Part shown: one piece after another, positions 44,610 to 53,114 of the stretch
How the letters are laid out: each line of letters opens with the position of its first letter
How positions within the stretch are numbered: position 1 is the first letter of the stretch
Assembly: GCF_000244915.1 (NCBI RefSeq)
Contig: NZ_CM001442.1
Span: 2,728,001 to 2,792,000 of the forward strand
DNA from: Bradyrhizobium sp. WSM471
GTDB lineage: Bacteria > Pseudomonadota > Alphaproteobacteria > Rhizobiales > Xanthobacteraceae
Length of the DNA: 64,000 bases
Direction of reading: 5' to 3'
Made by a program: the position numbers and the translations under genes
Notes under the pieces: model-generated
Told to the model about the DNA's origin: nothing
Database searches by the model: none
What the model saw: the letters and a program-made list of their open reading frames with translations, nothing else

Positions 44610-45860
44610 CTATTGTCCGACAGTCCGCTTTGCCACCCAGGCTAGAGTCGAGCCTTGAATGATGATGCTGAACAGGACGACCGCATAGGTTGAGGCGAGC
44701 ATGGCGGCCTTGGCCGGGCTATCCGGGATTGATAGGGCGAGTGCAACTGAAATCCCGCCTCGAACGCCCGCCCAGGTGAGAAAGGGCGCGTTGCGCAGGG
44801 AAAGCAGCTGAGTCCATCCGAACAAAAACGGTTGGACTGAAACGGAGACAAACCGGGCGAAGAGAACGACTGGAATTGACGCTGCCGCCAGGCCAAGGCT
44901 GCGAAGATCAAAGCGCAGTATCAAGGTCTCGAGCCCGATAAGCAGAAAAAGGACGGAATTGAGGATTTCGTCGATGAGGGTCCAGAGCGCGAAGAGATAT
45001 CCTTGTGTCCGCTCGCTCATCGCATATCGCGGTCCTCGGTCGCCGATGAGGAGGCCTGCGGCGACCATGGAGAGCGGCCCGCTGACGTGCAGATGTAACG
45101 CAAGTGCGTATGTTCCGGTGACGAGCGCGAGAGAGATTAGTACCTCTATGGCGTAGTCGTCGATGAGCCGCATCGCGCGATACGCAACATAGCCAGTCAA
45201 CAAGCCCAGCACTATTCCGCCACCAGCTTCGCGAACAAGTAACTCAGCGACATCGGCAGCCGAAACCTGAGCGCCGTCTCCGGTGCTCGCAAAGCGAAGC
45301 ATGATCGTGAACAGAACAATCCCGACGCCGTCGTTGAACAATGCCTCGCCTTCCGTCTCGATCTGCAGCTCTTTCGGCACTTTGGTGTTGCGAAGCGTAC
45401 TCAGGACAGCAACGGGGTCAGTCGGGCTGATCAATGCGCCGAACACGAATGCCCAAGCCAACGATACGGGTAGGTTCACAAGGCCGCAGACGAACCAGAA
45501 CATCAGGCCTACGAGGACGGTTGAGATCGAGGTGCCGAGAACGGCCAGAATAAATACCGGAATGGCGCGGCTTCTGAGTGTGTCCAGATCTACGTGCAAC
45601 GCGCCGGCGAACAGCAGAAATGCAAGCATTCCGTTGACGACGACTTCGGTAAAGTCGATCTGTCGGAGTCCGTCGGCAAGTTGGTTTAGCAGATGAGCCG
45701 TCGGAACCGCTGCATCCAGACCGATCATCAGCAGCGACGTCAGGACACTCATCAAAAGAAGACCTACGCTGCGGGAGAGCGGCAGGAACTTGTGATTGAG
45801 CCAGCCGAAGGCGGCAGACAATGTGAGCAGAACGGCAGCAATATCCATCAGCGAAAGCAC
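44610..45860 (-). CDS. Na+/H+ antiporter (CPA1/NhaP-type)
   Basis: The 416-residue product has about 12 transmembrane helices. The ion-binding motif lies in ISPTDPVAVLSTLRNTKVPK near residue 145 and EGEALFNDGVGIVLF near 170, with the conserved Asn-Asp pair. CPA1 antiporters expel Na+ (or K+) in exchange for H+ and support salt and pH tolerance. I chose GTG 45860, which has GGAG 6 bases upstream; a longer frame starts 13 codons earlier and ATG 45848 is another choice. It is convergent with the ClC gene, 57 bases away. Confidence 0.86.
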   Translation of the reverse strand: MLSLMDIAAVLLTLSAAFGWLNHKFLPLSRSVGLLLMSVLTSLLMIGLDAAVPTAHLLNQLADGLRQIDFTEVVVNGMLAFLLFAGALHVDLDTLRSRAIPVFILAVLGTSISTVLVGLMFWFVCGLVNLPVSLAWAFVFGALISPTDPVAVLSTLRNTKVPKELQIETEGEALFNDGVGIVLFTIMLRFASTGDGAQVSAADVAELLVREAGGGIVLGLLTGYVAYRAMRLIDDYAIEVLISLALVTGTYALALHLHVSGPLSMVAAGLLIGDRGPRYAMSERTQGYLFALWTLIDEILNSVLFLLIGLETLILRFDLRSLGLAAASIPVVLFARFVSVSVQPFLFGWTQLLSLRNAPFLTWAGVRGGISVALALSIPDSPAKAAMLASTYAVVLFSIIIQGSTLAWVAKRTVGQ

Positions 45861-46185
45861 GGCAGGCTCCCATGTGCTCTGGCGAGAGTGCCTGTTCACT
45901 CCCTTCCGTTAAGGCCGCTGTTCGCTCTAGCCGGTGAGGGTAGTGCGTTCGAGATAGCGACTTTTGAGACGTGAATAAGCAAAAAACAACTTCGGCAGTT
46001 CCTGCGGGACATCTAAGCGGATTGGGATAAGCCTCAATTCCAAGCACCTCTCAGCGGCGGGGGCAGCTATCCATTTTCTGCATCTGCGGCGAAAGATCGC
46101 GACGACGATTGTCAGTATCGTCGTTCACTCCGCATTCATTGGACCGACATAGAAGTGCGGAGGGGGCGTACGACAAGGAAAAACT
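45861..46185. other. Intergenic region between antiporter and small secreted protein genes
   Basis: This 325-base gap lies between divergent genes and should hold both promoters. I see no coding sequence and no copy of the GTA-N8-TAC dyad (a lone GTAC occurs near 46167). Confidence 0.5.
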
Positions 46186-46416
46186 ATGAAGAAAATCGCC
46201 TATGGATTTGCGGCCGCTGCTTTGCTTGCGGGCACTCAGTTCTTGGTTCCTGCCAATGCGATGATGGCGCCACCGGTCGGCGCCGCGGCAACATCCGAGA
46301 CGATGCAGGCTGGCTATCACTATCATCATCCTCGGAGGGTCTGCACCGTGCGGACCGTAGTCAAGCGCGGCTATCATGGTCGGCGTATCGTCAAGCACGT
46401 GCGCGTCTGCCGATAA
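46186..46416 (+). CDS. Small secreted basic protein
   Basis: The 76-residue product has a signal peptide (about residues 1-25, ending ANA) and a short basic, His/Arg-rich mature part with two cysteines (RVCTVRTVVKRGYHGRRIVK and VRVC at the end) that could form a disulfide. Small proteins with this layout occur in rhizobial stress regions; no function is known. A purine-rich GACAAGGAAAA ribosome site precedes the ATG. A hairpin follows the stop codon. Confidence 0.75.
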   Translation: MKKIAYGFAAAALLAGTQFLVPANAMMAPPVGAAATSETMQAGYHYHHPRRVCTVRTVVKRGYHGRRIVKHVRVCR

Positions 46417-46427
46417 ACGCGAACTTG

Positions 46428-46453
46428 GAGGGCCGTCGATCGAGGCGGCCCTC
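46428..46453 (+). terminator. Hairpin after the small secreted protein gene
   Basis: GAGGGCCG (46428-46435) pairs with CGGCCCTC (46446-46453) around a 10-base loop, 11 bases past the stop codon. No long U-tract follows, so it is a possible terminator only. Confidence 0.5.
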
Positions 46454-46501
46454 ACCTTGCATAAGAGCAATCTTCGCGCAGTGAGATGGGTGCGCGGCAC
46501 A

Positions 46502-46621
46502 CTACATCGGAAGCTGACGCTCAAGAGTCCGGGAAAATCGACGTGCCGCGATCTTCAGCGCTGCGACACAAAGAGCCGTAAACAACATACCGAGGATCAG
46601 GAGCACCACGACTGTATCCAT
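46502..46621 (-). CDS. Single-helix membrane microprotein
   Basis: A 39-residue frame beginning MDTVVVLLILGMLFTALCVA and ending KIAARRFSRTLERQLPM. It has one hydrophobic helix (about residues 3-23) followed by a basic tail, the usual inside-positive pattern for a small inner-membrane protein. An AGGA ribosome site lies about 11 bases before the ATG, slightly far. I do not recognise a family. The coherent helix-plus-basic-tail pattern argues for a real gene. Confidence 0.45.
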   Translation of the reverse strand: MDTVVVLLILGMLFTALCVAALKIAARRFSRTLERQLPM

Positions 46622-46705
46622 GATCAAACGAGTTCCTGCAAAGGATCGGGACGATGAATCCGACCCCGTCATTCCTCGATGTCGGTTGCCACACGCCTAT
46701 TGCCG

Positions 46706-46888
46706 TCAAGCAATCGCGTATGCCGAGAACAGGAGACAGGTGAGGTAGATGCAAGCGAGGCAAATGCCCGCGGTTCTCGCCGTGCGGGCATCTAGCCGCG
46801 AGCTCGTCCGAGTGGCGAGCCCGGGCAGTTTCTCATACTGTGCAAAGAGCTGGCGACCGGGACGTCCTCGGAAAAGTACATTTCTCAT
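46706..46888 (-). CDS. Small membrane protein, unknown function
   Basis: A 60-residue frame with a basic N-terminal half and one hydrophobic helix at the C-terminus (about residues 41-59, ICLACIYLTCLLFSAYAIA). The ATG at 46888 has a strong GGAGG ribosome site 5 bases upstream, which decides the start over an ATG 4 codons earlier that would destroy that site. No family is recognised. C-terminal single-helix proteins of this size are often tail-anchored regulators, but that is speculation. Confidence 0.5.
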   Translation of the reverse strand: MRNVLFRGRPGRQLFAQYEKLPGLATRTSSRLDARTARTAGICLACIYLTCLLFSAYAIA

Positions 46889-47105
46889 GTATGCCTCCAA
46901 ACAACCATGATCCGTCCAATACGTGCGGAATGCAGAAGCCGGAAAGAACGGTGTTCCGGCCGGCGATTCGCGTTGGTTCTCTCGTCCGCTTCATGGAAGA
47001 TAATGGACGGCGTCCCATCGGGCAGTCAGGAGATGAGCGGGGCTTGTCGGGATAATCCTGACGTCCTCATGCCACGCGGGGCCGTTTGGCCCACCTACTT
47101 CCCGC

Positions 47106-47780
47106 TCAAACTTGATCCGCACTCTTTCCCGAATGACTCAACCAGCCAAGGGCCACGCCGTAGCGCACGATGTCGGCACGCGTGAAGAGTCCGAGCTTTT
47201 CGACCGCCCTGGCCTTGTAAGTTTCGACGGTCTTGATGCTGATGCTTAGCTGATTGGCAATTTCCTTGTTGCTGAAGCCTTGTGCGATGAATCTGAGAAC
47301 CTCACTCTCGCGCGGTGTCAGCTCGCCGGCTGTGGAAGCGCCGGAAGACGAGTGGGCGCCCTGCGCGGATGGAAGTGCTTTCTCCGCAATTGCGGGATCC
47401 AGATACAAACCACCTCCAGCGATCGCGCGAACTGCGCGCTCGAGCTCGTCGGCCGCGGAGCGCTTCAGCAGATAGCCGCGAGCTCCCGCTTGCAGCATCG
47501 GTTGAACGTAGGCGTGATCCTCGTGCACGGTCAGCGCCAGAAGACGAACTTGAGGAAGCTGCGTCGCCAGGGTGCGAGCAACTTCAAGGCCACTGATACC
47601 GGGCAGTGAAATGTCCAGGATGGCAATATCCGGTGTGGCCTTGCGAATGACCTCAAGGGCGGCCTGTCCATCCGTTGCTTCCCCGACGATCTCAATGTCC
47701 TGCACATCCTGAAGCAACGCCTTCATTCCGGCCAGAACAAGTGGATGATCGTCAGTCAACGTGATCCGGATCGGGCACAT
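47106..47780 (-). CDS. NarL/FixJ-type response regulator (LuxR HTH)
   Basis: The 224-residue product has a receiver domain (about residues 4-120; acidic DD at 10-11, phospho-Asp in AILDISLPG near 55, and Lys of LLKRSA near 105) and a C-terminal LuxR-type helix-turn-helix (about 150-210, with LTPRESEVLRFIAQGFSNKE and TVETYKARAVEKLGL). It pairs with the histidine kinase whose 3' end overlaps its start by 29 bases. The target genes are unknown; the adjacent Crp-type regulator gene is a candidate. Confidence 0.93.
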   Translation of the reverse strand: MCPIRITLTDDHPLVLAGMKALLQDVQDIEIVGEATDGQAALEVIRKATPDIAILDISLPGISGLEVARTLATQLPQVRLLALTVHEDHAYVQPMLQAGARGYLLKRSAADELERAVRAIAGGGLYLDPAIAEKALPSAQGAHSSSGASTAGELTPRESEVLRFIAQGFSNKEIANQLSISIKTVETYKARAVEKLGLFTRADIVRYGVALGWLSHSGKSADQV

Positions 47781-49845
47781 AGCCCATCTCCTCTATTGGC
47801 ACCGGTATTCTCATGAAAAGAGAGGTGCCGTGGCCGGGTTCAGATTCGATCGCCAAAGATCCACCGAGCAGCGTGAGGCGCTCCTCGATGACGGACAGGC
47901 CCAATTTTGCGTGGCGGCTCTCACCCTGCGAGAATTCCTGAAAGTCGAAGCCGTTCCCGTCGTCTTCGACGACGATCCTAAGCTCAGCTGTGCGTCGGTC
48001 GATGACCACGCTGACGTTTCGAGCTTGCGCGTGTTTGACCACGTTGTTCACGGCCTCCTGGACGGCGCGGTAAACCGCGATTTCGACGTCCTGGCCGAGA
48101 CGATCTCTTCTGCCCAGAGGCTGAAAATCGACGCTGATCCCGAACCGGCGCCGGATCTCTGCGCAGAATGCCTCCAGCGCCTTGTAAAGGCCCAGGTCGT
48201 CAAGGGCAGTCGGGCGCAGGTCAGAGGCGATTTGATGGATATCGCGCCCAATCCCTCTCGCGAGTCCTTGCAGCCAATTGAGCCTCTCCAATCCGAGCTT
48301 GCGTTTGGGGCTCGTGCCCAGAAGCGGCTCCAGGTTCTTCAGACCGAGAAGGAGACCTGTGACCGTCTGGCCGATCTGATCGTGAAGCTCTCTTGCGATT
48401 CTACGGCGTTCATTTTCTTCCGCTTCGGAAAGACGTCGAAGCAGTTGCTGTCGCTCCAGCTCAGCTCGCTTGGTCTCGTCGATATCCAGAATGACGCCAT
48501 ATACGACGTCCAAGTTCTTATCATCGATGCGAGACAGCCGTCCGCTGGCCCGCAGCCACCGGCTGTGAGGGGGAGCGGTCCGGAAATCTGCAATCGCCAC
48601 GTTTCCCGAACGGCAACTCAGCAAGGAAGCCTCAAAGTTCCGCTGGTCGGCGGGATCAATACAGCTCAGTATCCGATCCATCGGAAGGATCGTATCTCCT
48701 TCGGAGCGCGAACCGTCTATCCGGAGCATCTCCCGGGCGCGGGGCGACACGATCGCTTCTCTGCTCGCAAAATCACAGCTGAACACGCCGAGATCTGCGG
48801 CATCGATCGTCAGCCTCCGTCGCTCTTCACTTGCGCTGAGTGCCAATGCTGCCTGCGCCTCTTGCTCGCGCCGGCGAAGCGAAATGTCGCGTATGGTGTA
48901 CCAGGCCAAAGTCAGAGCCAAGACGAAGCTCAATACCCCACCCCCGGCAAGGAAAATGGCTGAGCGCTGGACGGGACCATTCAGTTCCTGCGTCGGTATT
49001 CCGAAATGGACCGACCATCCGCTGGTTCCGGGGATGACTTTGTAGATCGAGTCGACTTGTTCGCCGGCAGGGGTGGTTTTGACGTAGCTTCCTTCTGGCG
49101 CTGAGGCTATCGCCTGGCGGACCGTAGCGCTGGCAGATTGTCCGAGTTCGGATTGTTCACCGAAGGTGCGGGCGACGATGTTCCCCTTGGCATCGACCAC
49201 GAAACCCACCCAGCCGGCCGGAGCTCCTGCGCTCTTCAAAATCTGGCTTATTGCATCGGGCACCAGGGCCACCGTGAGTACAAACTTCAATTGTCCATCG
49301 CGCTCAACGGGGGCCCTGACCGCCACCACGCGTTTGCCGGTGATGGGACCACGCGGCCCAATTCCGCCGATCGCCGGCTTTCTCGTTTTCAGGATCTGTT
49401 CGAAGTTCTCTCGGTCGGCGGTGGCGCGCATCCCATCTCCGAGTGGACGGCTGACATCAAGCACCTGATTCCCGTCAGGATCGACGAGCTGAATCGTCTG
49501 CCAAAGAGGACGTGCTTCGTTGACACGCGTCGCTTCGCGATAGAACGCGTCAAGGTCCGGCTTGTCGAGTGTTGCGGAAGCCGCGACGGTCTCGGCGATC
49601 TCGAGCTGGAGGCTGATCTCGGAGGCAAGCCGGTTGACGACGCTATCGAGCGTCTCCACGGCGGCAGCCTGAGAGCCCCTGCGCTGCTGCTGCGCGTTCA
49701 GGAAAACGACCCAACCCGCAAAAAGCGCAAGAGGCATCGCTGCCGCGATGAAGACGAGGATCAAGGGGCGGCGGGCTGCGCGCCGGGAGATTGAGGTGGG
49801 CGCCTCCATGCGGGTGGGTATCAAATGAGACAGCAAAACGCCCAC
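47752..49845 (-). CDS. Sensor histidine kinase (HisKA_3, with periplasmic sensor and PAS region)
   Basis: The 697-residue product has a transmembrane helix (about 25-45), a periplasmic Cache-like sensor (about 50-280), a second helix (about 295-318), a PAS-like region (about 335-460) and a NarX/DesK-type kinase core: the phospho-His in RRIARELHDQIGQ near 487 and the ATP-binding motifs VQEAVNNVVKHA near 594, DDGNGFD near 625 and GLSVIEERL near 645. It signals to the overlapping NarL-type regulator. GTG 49845 has a GAGGAAG ribosome site; ATG 49809 is an alternative start. Confidence 0.9.
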   Translation of the reverse strand: MGVLLSHLIPTRMEAPTSISRRAARRPLILVFIAAAMPLALFAGWVVFLNAQQQRRGSQAAAVETLDSVVNRLASEISLQLEIAETVAASATLDKPDLDAFYREATRVNEARPLWQTIQLVDPDGNQVLDVSRPLGDGMRATADRENFEQILKTRKPAIGGIGPRGPITGKRVVAVRAPVERDGQLKFVLTVALVPDAISQILKSAGAPAGWVGFVVDAKGNIVARTFGEQSELGQSASATVRQAIASAPEGSYVKTTPAGEQVDSIYKVIPGTSGWSVHFGIPTQELNGPVQRSAIFLAGGGVLSFVLALTLAWYTIRDISLRRREQEAQAALALSASEERRRLTIDAADLGVFSCDFASREAIVSPRAREMLRIDGSRSEGDTILPMDRILSCIDPADQRNFEASLLSCRSGNVAIADFRTAPPHSRWLRASGRLSRIDDKNLDVVYGVILDIDETKRAELERQQLLRRLSEAEENERRRIARELHDQIGQTVTGLLLGLKNLEPLLGTSPKRKLGLERLNWLQGLARGIGRDIHQIASDLRPTALDDLGLYKALEAFCAEIRRRFGISVDFQPLGRRDRLGQDVEIAVYRAVQEAVNNVVKHAQARNVSVVIDRRTAELRIVVEDDGNGFDFQEFSQGESRHAKLGLSVIEERLTLLGGSLAIESEPGHGTSLFMRIPVPIEEMGYVPDPDHVD

Positions 49846-49982
49846 GTGCTGGCACTTCCTCGATGTTTCTGGTTCTTGTCAGGTTTTTCCCGACACTTCT
49901 ATCGGTCACCCTGACTCCCAGGATCGCTCGATCCATCCCATCGTACAGGCAATCATTGTAGCGGTCTAGAATTGGGCTTGAC

Positions 49983-50780
49983 ATGGAACATTCTTCATCG
50001 CCACTGCGGTTGATCGAAAATGAATTCAACCCGAAGCGGCTTGGTTTGGACGAGCCCTTCTGCGGGACTAGCCGCAACGAACTCGTCTCCCGACTGTCGG
50101 CTTCATCGCAGTGCCGTTTGCTCGAAAGCTGCGAGACGGTGTCTCTGAACAAAGGACAAATTCTCTACGATCGCGGCACTCCTCTTCGCCATGCCTACTT
50201 CATCGAGTCCGGCGGGTGTTCTGTCACGACCCGTGCGGGCGACTGCCTGCCGGTCGAGATCCATACGCTCGGGATGAAGGATTTTGTCGGCGTGCCGTTG
50301 GTCCTGGGCATGCACGTTTCGCCGCACCGCTGCAGCGTGAGAGTGCCGGGCCAGGCGCTTCGGATCCAGTCCGATCAGCTGATTTCTTTGATCAAGAGTG
50401 ACGTCGAGCTTGAAAAGATGCTTTTAGGCTATGTTCAGGCGATCCTGATTCACAGTTCGCAGCTATCAGCCTGCAATTCCAGGCACACGCTGCACCAGCG
50501 CCTCGCCCGGTGGCTCCTGGTTGCCAGCGACAGGCTCGGGTCTCGCGAGATACCTTTCACGCATAGTTACATAGCCAATGCTCTCGCGGTCCGGCGCGCC
50601 GGCGTTACGGTCGCTCTCGGGAGTATGATGCGCGACGGAGTGATTGGATGTCGCAGGGCGGGGATCGTCGTCATGGACGAGGCCAGGCTGAAAGCGATGT
50701 CTTGCGATTGTCAGGGGATCATCCTGTCGGCGCACAACCGTCCTTGTGCGGTGCCGCCCCTCCGAATTGCATATTCGTGA
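49983..50780 (+). CDS. Crp/Fnr family transcriptional regulator (paralogue C)
   Basis: The 265-residue product has a cyclic-nucleotide-binding-like domain (about 40-165) and a winged helix-turn-helix (about 190-250, with FTHSYIANALAVRRAGVTVAL). It is a close paralogue of the regulator at 19884 (shared CLPVEI, SPHRC, ACNSRH, RRAG and a final SCDC-type Cys pair). The iron-sulfur Cys set of Fnr is absent. It is divergent from the kinase-regulator pair, separated by 137 bases. The ligand is unknown. Confidence 0.88.
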   Translation: MEHSSSPLRLIENEFNPKRLGLDEPFCGTSRNELVSRLSASSQCRLLESCETVSLNKGQILYDRGTPLRHAYFIESGGCSVTTRAGDCLPVEIHTLGMKDFVGVPLVLGMHVSPHRCSVRVPGQALRIQSDQLISLIKSDVELEKMLLGYVQAILIHSSQLSACNSRHTLHQRLARWLLVASDRLGSREIPFTHSYIANALAVRRAGVTVALGSMMRDGVIGCRRAGIVVMDEARLKAMSCDCQGIILSAHNRPCAVPPLRIAYS

Positions 50781-50859
50781 ACGCGATTCCCTACTGCCGT
50801 TAAGTCGGCTGTACGGCAGCCAACAGAGTCCAGATATTCTTGAAGCAATAGAGGCGGAG

Positions 50860-51075
50860 ATGTCATCGCAAGAAGTCCGGATCCGAACCGATACCGAAGT
50901 TCTGGTGGGGGCCTTGGAGGAGGCGCAAAGGCTTCTTGCCGCTTACGAGAACCCTTGCTGCAATCGCACCAGGGACGACATTATCGCTATGGTCGAGTTC
51001 ATCATATGCAACCCTTCCGTGACACGTGCAATGCTTCATCAAAAGATGCGCAGCCGCCTCAAGCTGGTCGGATAA
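50860..51075 (+). CDS. Small hypothetical protein
   Basis: A 71-residue soluble, helical-looking protein (MSSQEVRIRTDTEVLVGALE at the start, then a cysteine pair in NPCCNR near 34). The ATG at 50860 has a GAGG ribosome site 5 bases upstream; a longer frame reads back into the Crp gene. It follows the Crp regulator C by 79 bases on the same strand and precedes a PRC-barrel gene. No family is recognised. Confidence 0.5.
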   Translation: MSSQEVRIRTDTEVLVGALEEAQRLLAAYENPCCNRTRDDIIAMVEFIICNPSVTRAMLHQKMRSRLKLVG

Positions 51076-51079
51076 GTCT

Positions 51080-51095
51080 CGTGCGGGAGCGTACA
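51080..51095. promoter_or_regulatory. Candidate Crp/Fnr-type operator, site 6
   Basis: CGTGCGGGAGCGTACA has GTGC-N6-GTAC, one mismatch from the pattern, and lies 75 bases upstream of the PRC-barrel gene at 51171, the same spacing class as sites 1 and 2. Confidence 0.4.
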
Positions 51096-51170
51096 TTCGC
51101 ATTCAGGAAAACGAAACTTGCGAGCGTGCGATGAGTTGACGATGATCCAACAGAAGTAGGAGCAATCGTC

Positions 51171-51677
51171 ATGAAGATATCACTTTGCATTCTTGCCTCC
51201 GCGATGCTGCTGGCTACGCCGGTCATGGCGCAGTCGTCCCAGAACAACGCGACGACCGCGGCGCCCAACGTGCAGCCGGCTGCCTCGACCGCCTCCATGC
51301 ACAAGGAAGGTGAATGGCGTGCATCGAAACTCGTTGGCGTGAACGTCTATAACAACAACAACGAGAAGATCGGCGACATCAATGATCTGATCCTGGATTC
51401 CAGCGGGCGGGTTGCCAACGTGGTGATCGGAGTGGGAGGATTCCTTGGAATGGGCGAGCACAACGTCGCCGTAACGTTCGATCAGCTCAAATTCGCCAAA
51501 GAACCGGTGAAGACCGTGTCCAGCGATGGCGCTGGAAAGACCGGCAATGCCGGTTCGACGAGCACGACGGGAAGCGCATCAACGTCGGCCCAGCGAAGCG
51601 ATAATTGGTATCCGGATCACGTGGTGCTGAACGCCAACAAGGATCAGCTGAAGAAGATGCCCGAATTCAAGTACTGA
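51171..51677 (+). CDS. Secreted PRC-barrel domain protein
   Basis: The 168-residue product has a signal peptide (about residues 1-21, cleavage after VMA) and one PRC barrel (about residues 45-110: SKLVGVNVYNNNNEKIGDIN, then GGFLGMGEHNVAV). A Ser/Thr/Gly-rich linker and a C-terminal segment LNANKDQLKKMPEFKY follow. The C-terminal pattern DQLK..PEFKY also ends the PRC protein at 16099, so the two are true paralogues. Function unknown; probably periplasmic. An AGGAG ribosome site precedes the ATG and a clear terminator follows. Confidence 0.87.
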   Translation: MKISLCILASAMLLATPVMAQSSQNNATTAAPNVQPAASTASMHKEGEWRASKLVGVNVYNNNNEKIGDINDLILDSSGRVANVVIGVGGFLGMGEHNVAVTFDQLKFAKEPVKTVSSDGAGKTGNAGSTSTTGSASTSAQRSDNWYPDHVVLNANKDQLKKMPEFKY

Positions 51678-51711
51678 GCCGATTTCGGTCCCTATTTCCA
51701 GCATGCTTATC

Positions 51712-51742
51712 GGCGGTGTCATCTGAGATGACGCCGCCTTTT
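51712..51742 (+). terminator. Rho-independent terminator after the PRC-barrel gene
   Basis: A 12-bp stem (51712-51723 with 51727-51738, one G-U pair) with a TGA loop is followed by TTTT. It ends the transcript of the PRC gene at 51171. Confidence 0.8.
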
Positions 51743-51847
51743 CCAGTTGCATTTGATCCGGTCGGCTTAGATTTGTGGCAGAGGAAAAGCAGTCTTGAAT
51801 TTCTGCATTGAATCGATCAGCTTGCGTGCCGCTGGCTGAGGTCGACG

Positions 51848-52219
51848 ATGTCTGATGAAGCACTGCCGGAAGAGGTAGAGGAGCTTGTCCGACGCTACAT
51901 TCGCTCTGTGGCGCAGCTCGAAGCCCTTTTGTTCTTCCACAAGCGGCCCGGCGAGCGCTTCGACGTGGAGTCGCTCGCTGCACGCCTTTACGCGGGCAAG
52001 ATCGAGATGGCCGATGCTCTAGCGTCCCTGAGGAAGGATGGCTTCCTCGACGGCGAGGCGGGGATCTATGCGTTTGCGCCGCGGCCCGAATTGCGGCCAG
52101 TGGTCGATAGCTTGGCCTTGGCGTATTCGCGGCATTTGATCCCAATCACACATATCATCCACAACAGCCCACACCGCATCCAGGCATTTTCAGATGCCTT
52201 CAGGATTCGAAAGGATTAG
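51848..52219 (+). CDS. Winged-helix-like hypothetical protein
   Basis: The 123-residue soluble protein has helices compatible with a winged helix: LEALLFFHKRPGERFDVESLAARL near 23-47 (reads as a helix plus turn), MADALASLRKDGFLDG near 53 and a beta-like GIYAF. It resembles small HTH proteins found in front of DUF5985 genes, as here: two such genes follow with 2-base spacing and a TGATG overlap. It could regulate them or bind a partner. No DNA target is known. Confidence 0.65.
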   Translation: MSDEALPEEVEELVRRYIRSVAQLEALLFFHKRPGERFDVESLAARLYAGKIEMADALASLRKDGFLDGEAGIYAFAPRPELRPVVDSLALAYSRHLIPITHIIHNSPHRIQAFSDAFRIRKD

Positions 52220-52221
52220 TC

Positions 52222-52479
52222 ATGGCTGCGGTGATTTACACACTTTGCGCGATCACGAGCGGCTTTTGTGCATGGCTGCTCATTCGGGCATATATCGGTA
52301 ACAGGTCGAAGTTGCTCCTATGGAGCGCCGTCTGCTTCGCGGGTCTGACTTTCGAAAATGCTGCTCTCTGGATCGATAAGATCGTATTTCCTCAAGTTGA
52401 TCTTTCCGCCGTGCGTCTATCGATCGGCCTGTTCGCCATGACGGTCCTGCTTATCGGCATGATCTGGGAGGCCGACTGA
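52222..52479 (+). CDS. DUF5985 family membrane protein (first of two)
   Basis: The 85-residue product has three hydrophobic helices (about residues 3-22, 31-50 and 62-82) and a DUF5985-like pattern ending in the conserved AD. The function is unknown. Its stop codon overlaps the next ATG (TGATG). An AAAGGA ribosome site precedes its ATG, 2 bases after the upstream HTH-like gene stop, so the three genes form one operon. Confidence 0.8.
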   Translation: MAAVIYTLCAITSGFCAWLLIRAYIGNRSKLLLWSAVCFAGLTFENAALWIDKIVFPQVDLSAVRLSIGLFAMTVLLIGMIWEAD

Positions 52480-52754
52480 TGGACCATTTGAATCCCGTTC
52501 TTTCAGGTGCGACGGCATTCGCATCGCTCCTGGCGAGCATATATTTCCTGAAGTTTTGGCGTAAGACGGGCGACACCTTTTTCCTGCTCTTTGCGGCTGC
52601 GTTTGTGATCGACGCCGTCGCGAGATTTGTCCTGGCTGTGGTGCAAGTGACGAATGCGAGCGAGCCGGTGTACTTCATCCCGCGCCTGATCACATTCGGT
52701 CTGATTGCGCTTTCGATCGTCGGGAAGAACGCACTGCCGAAGAAGCGCAAGTGA
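52479..52754 (+). CDS. DUF5985 family membrane protein (second of two)
   Basis: The 91-residue product has three hydrophobic helices (about 7-27, 34-58 and 69-83) and a basic tail KNALPKKRK. It is a paralogue of the preceding DUF5985 gene and overlaps it by one base, showing tight translational coupling. Such pairs may form a hetero-oligomer in the membrane. Nothing is known of its role. Confidence 0.8.
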   Translation: MDHLNPVLSGATAFASLLASIYFLKFWRKTGDTFFLLFAAAFVIDAVARFVLAVVQVTNASEPVYFIPRLITFGLIALSIVGKNALPKKRK

Positions 52755-53114
52755 AGCGCGAATTCAAGAGGCGCTGACTTGCAAGATTACTCGGGGTGCA
52801 ACCGTACAACCGGTTTCGCGCTTTGAACGACGGGCAGGGGAATCGACCACCGACCTTGCCCGGGACGGATGGACAGGTCATGCCGTCAGGAGAGGCGGAC
52901 CCCAGCCGAGGAACGCTGGGATTCCAACTCCCGCCGCGCGCTAATTCACCCGCACGTTGGCGGGCTGCTGTGTGGGACAGGAGTGATCTTCGGCAGAGCG
53001 CGCACAGCTTGCTACGTGACGAAACACGGTACAGTTCTGTACAATAGCAGCCGATCTGCCCCGCTGCCGCTTGCCCGCGGGCGACCTCCGAAGGATATTG
53101 CGCAGGGGGCTTTC
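52755..53114. other. Intergenic region before the CxxC microprotein gene
   Basis: A 360-base stretch with no recognised gene. It holds operator site 2 (53028-53043). A GGGGAATCGACCACCGACC segment near 52836 faintly recalls a reverse-strand tRNA arm, but no cloverleaf forms. Confidence 0.5.
53028..53043. promoter_or_regulatory. Candidate Crp/Fnr-type operator, site 2
   Basis: GGTACAGTTCTGTACA contains the inverted repeat GTACAG-TT-CTGTAC and the exact GTAC-N6-GTAC pattern. It lies 71 bases upstream of the CxxC microprotein ATG at 53115. Confidence 0.55.

Noticed and set aside
52796..52880. Degenerate tRNA-like segment
   Set aside because: A short piece recalls a reverse-strand T-arm, but no cloverleaf can be folded.
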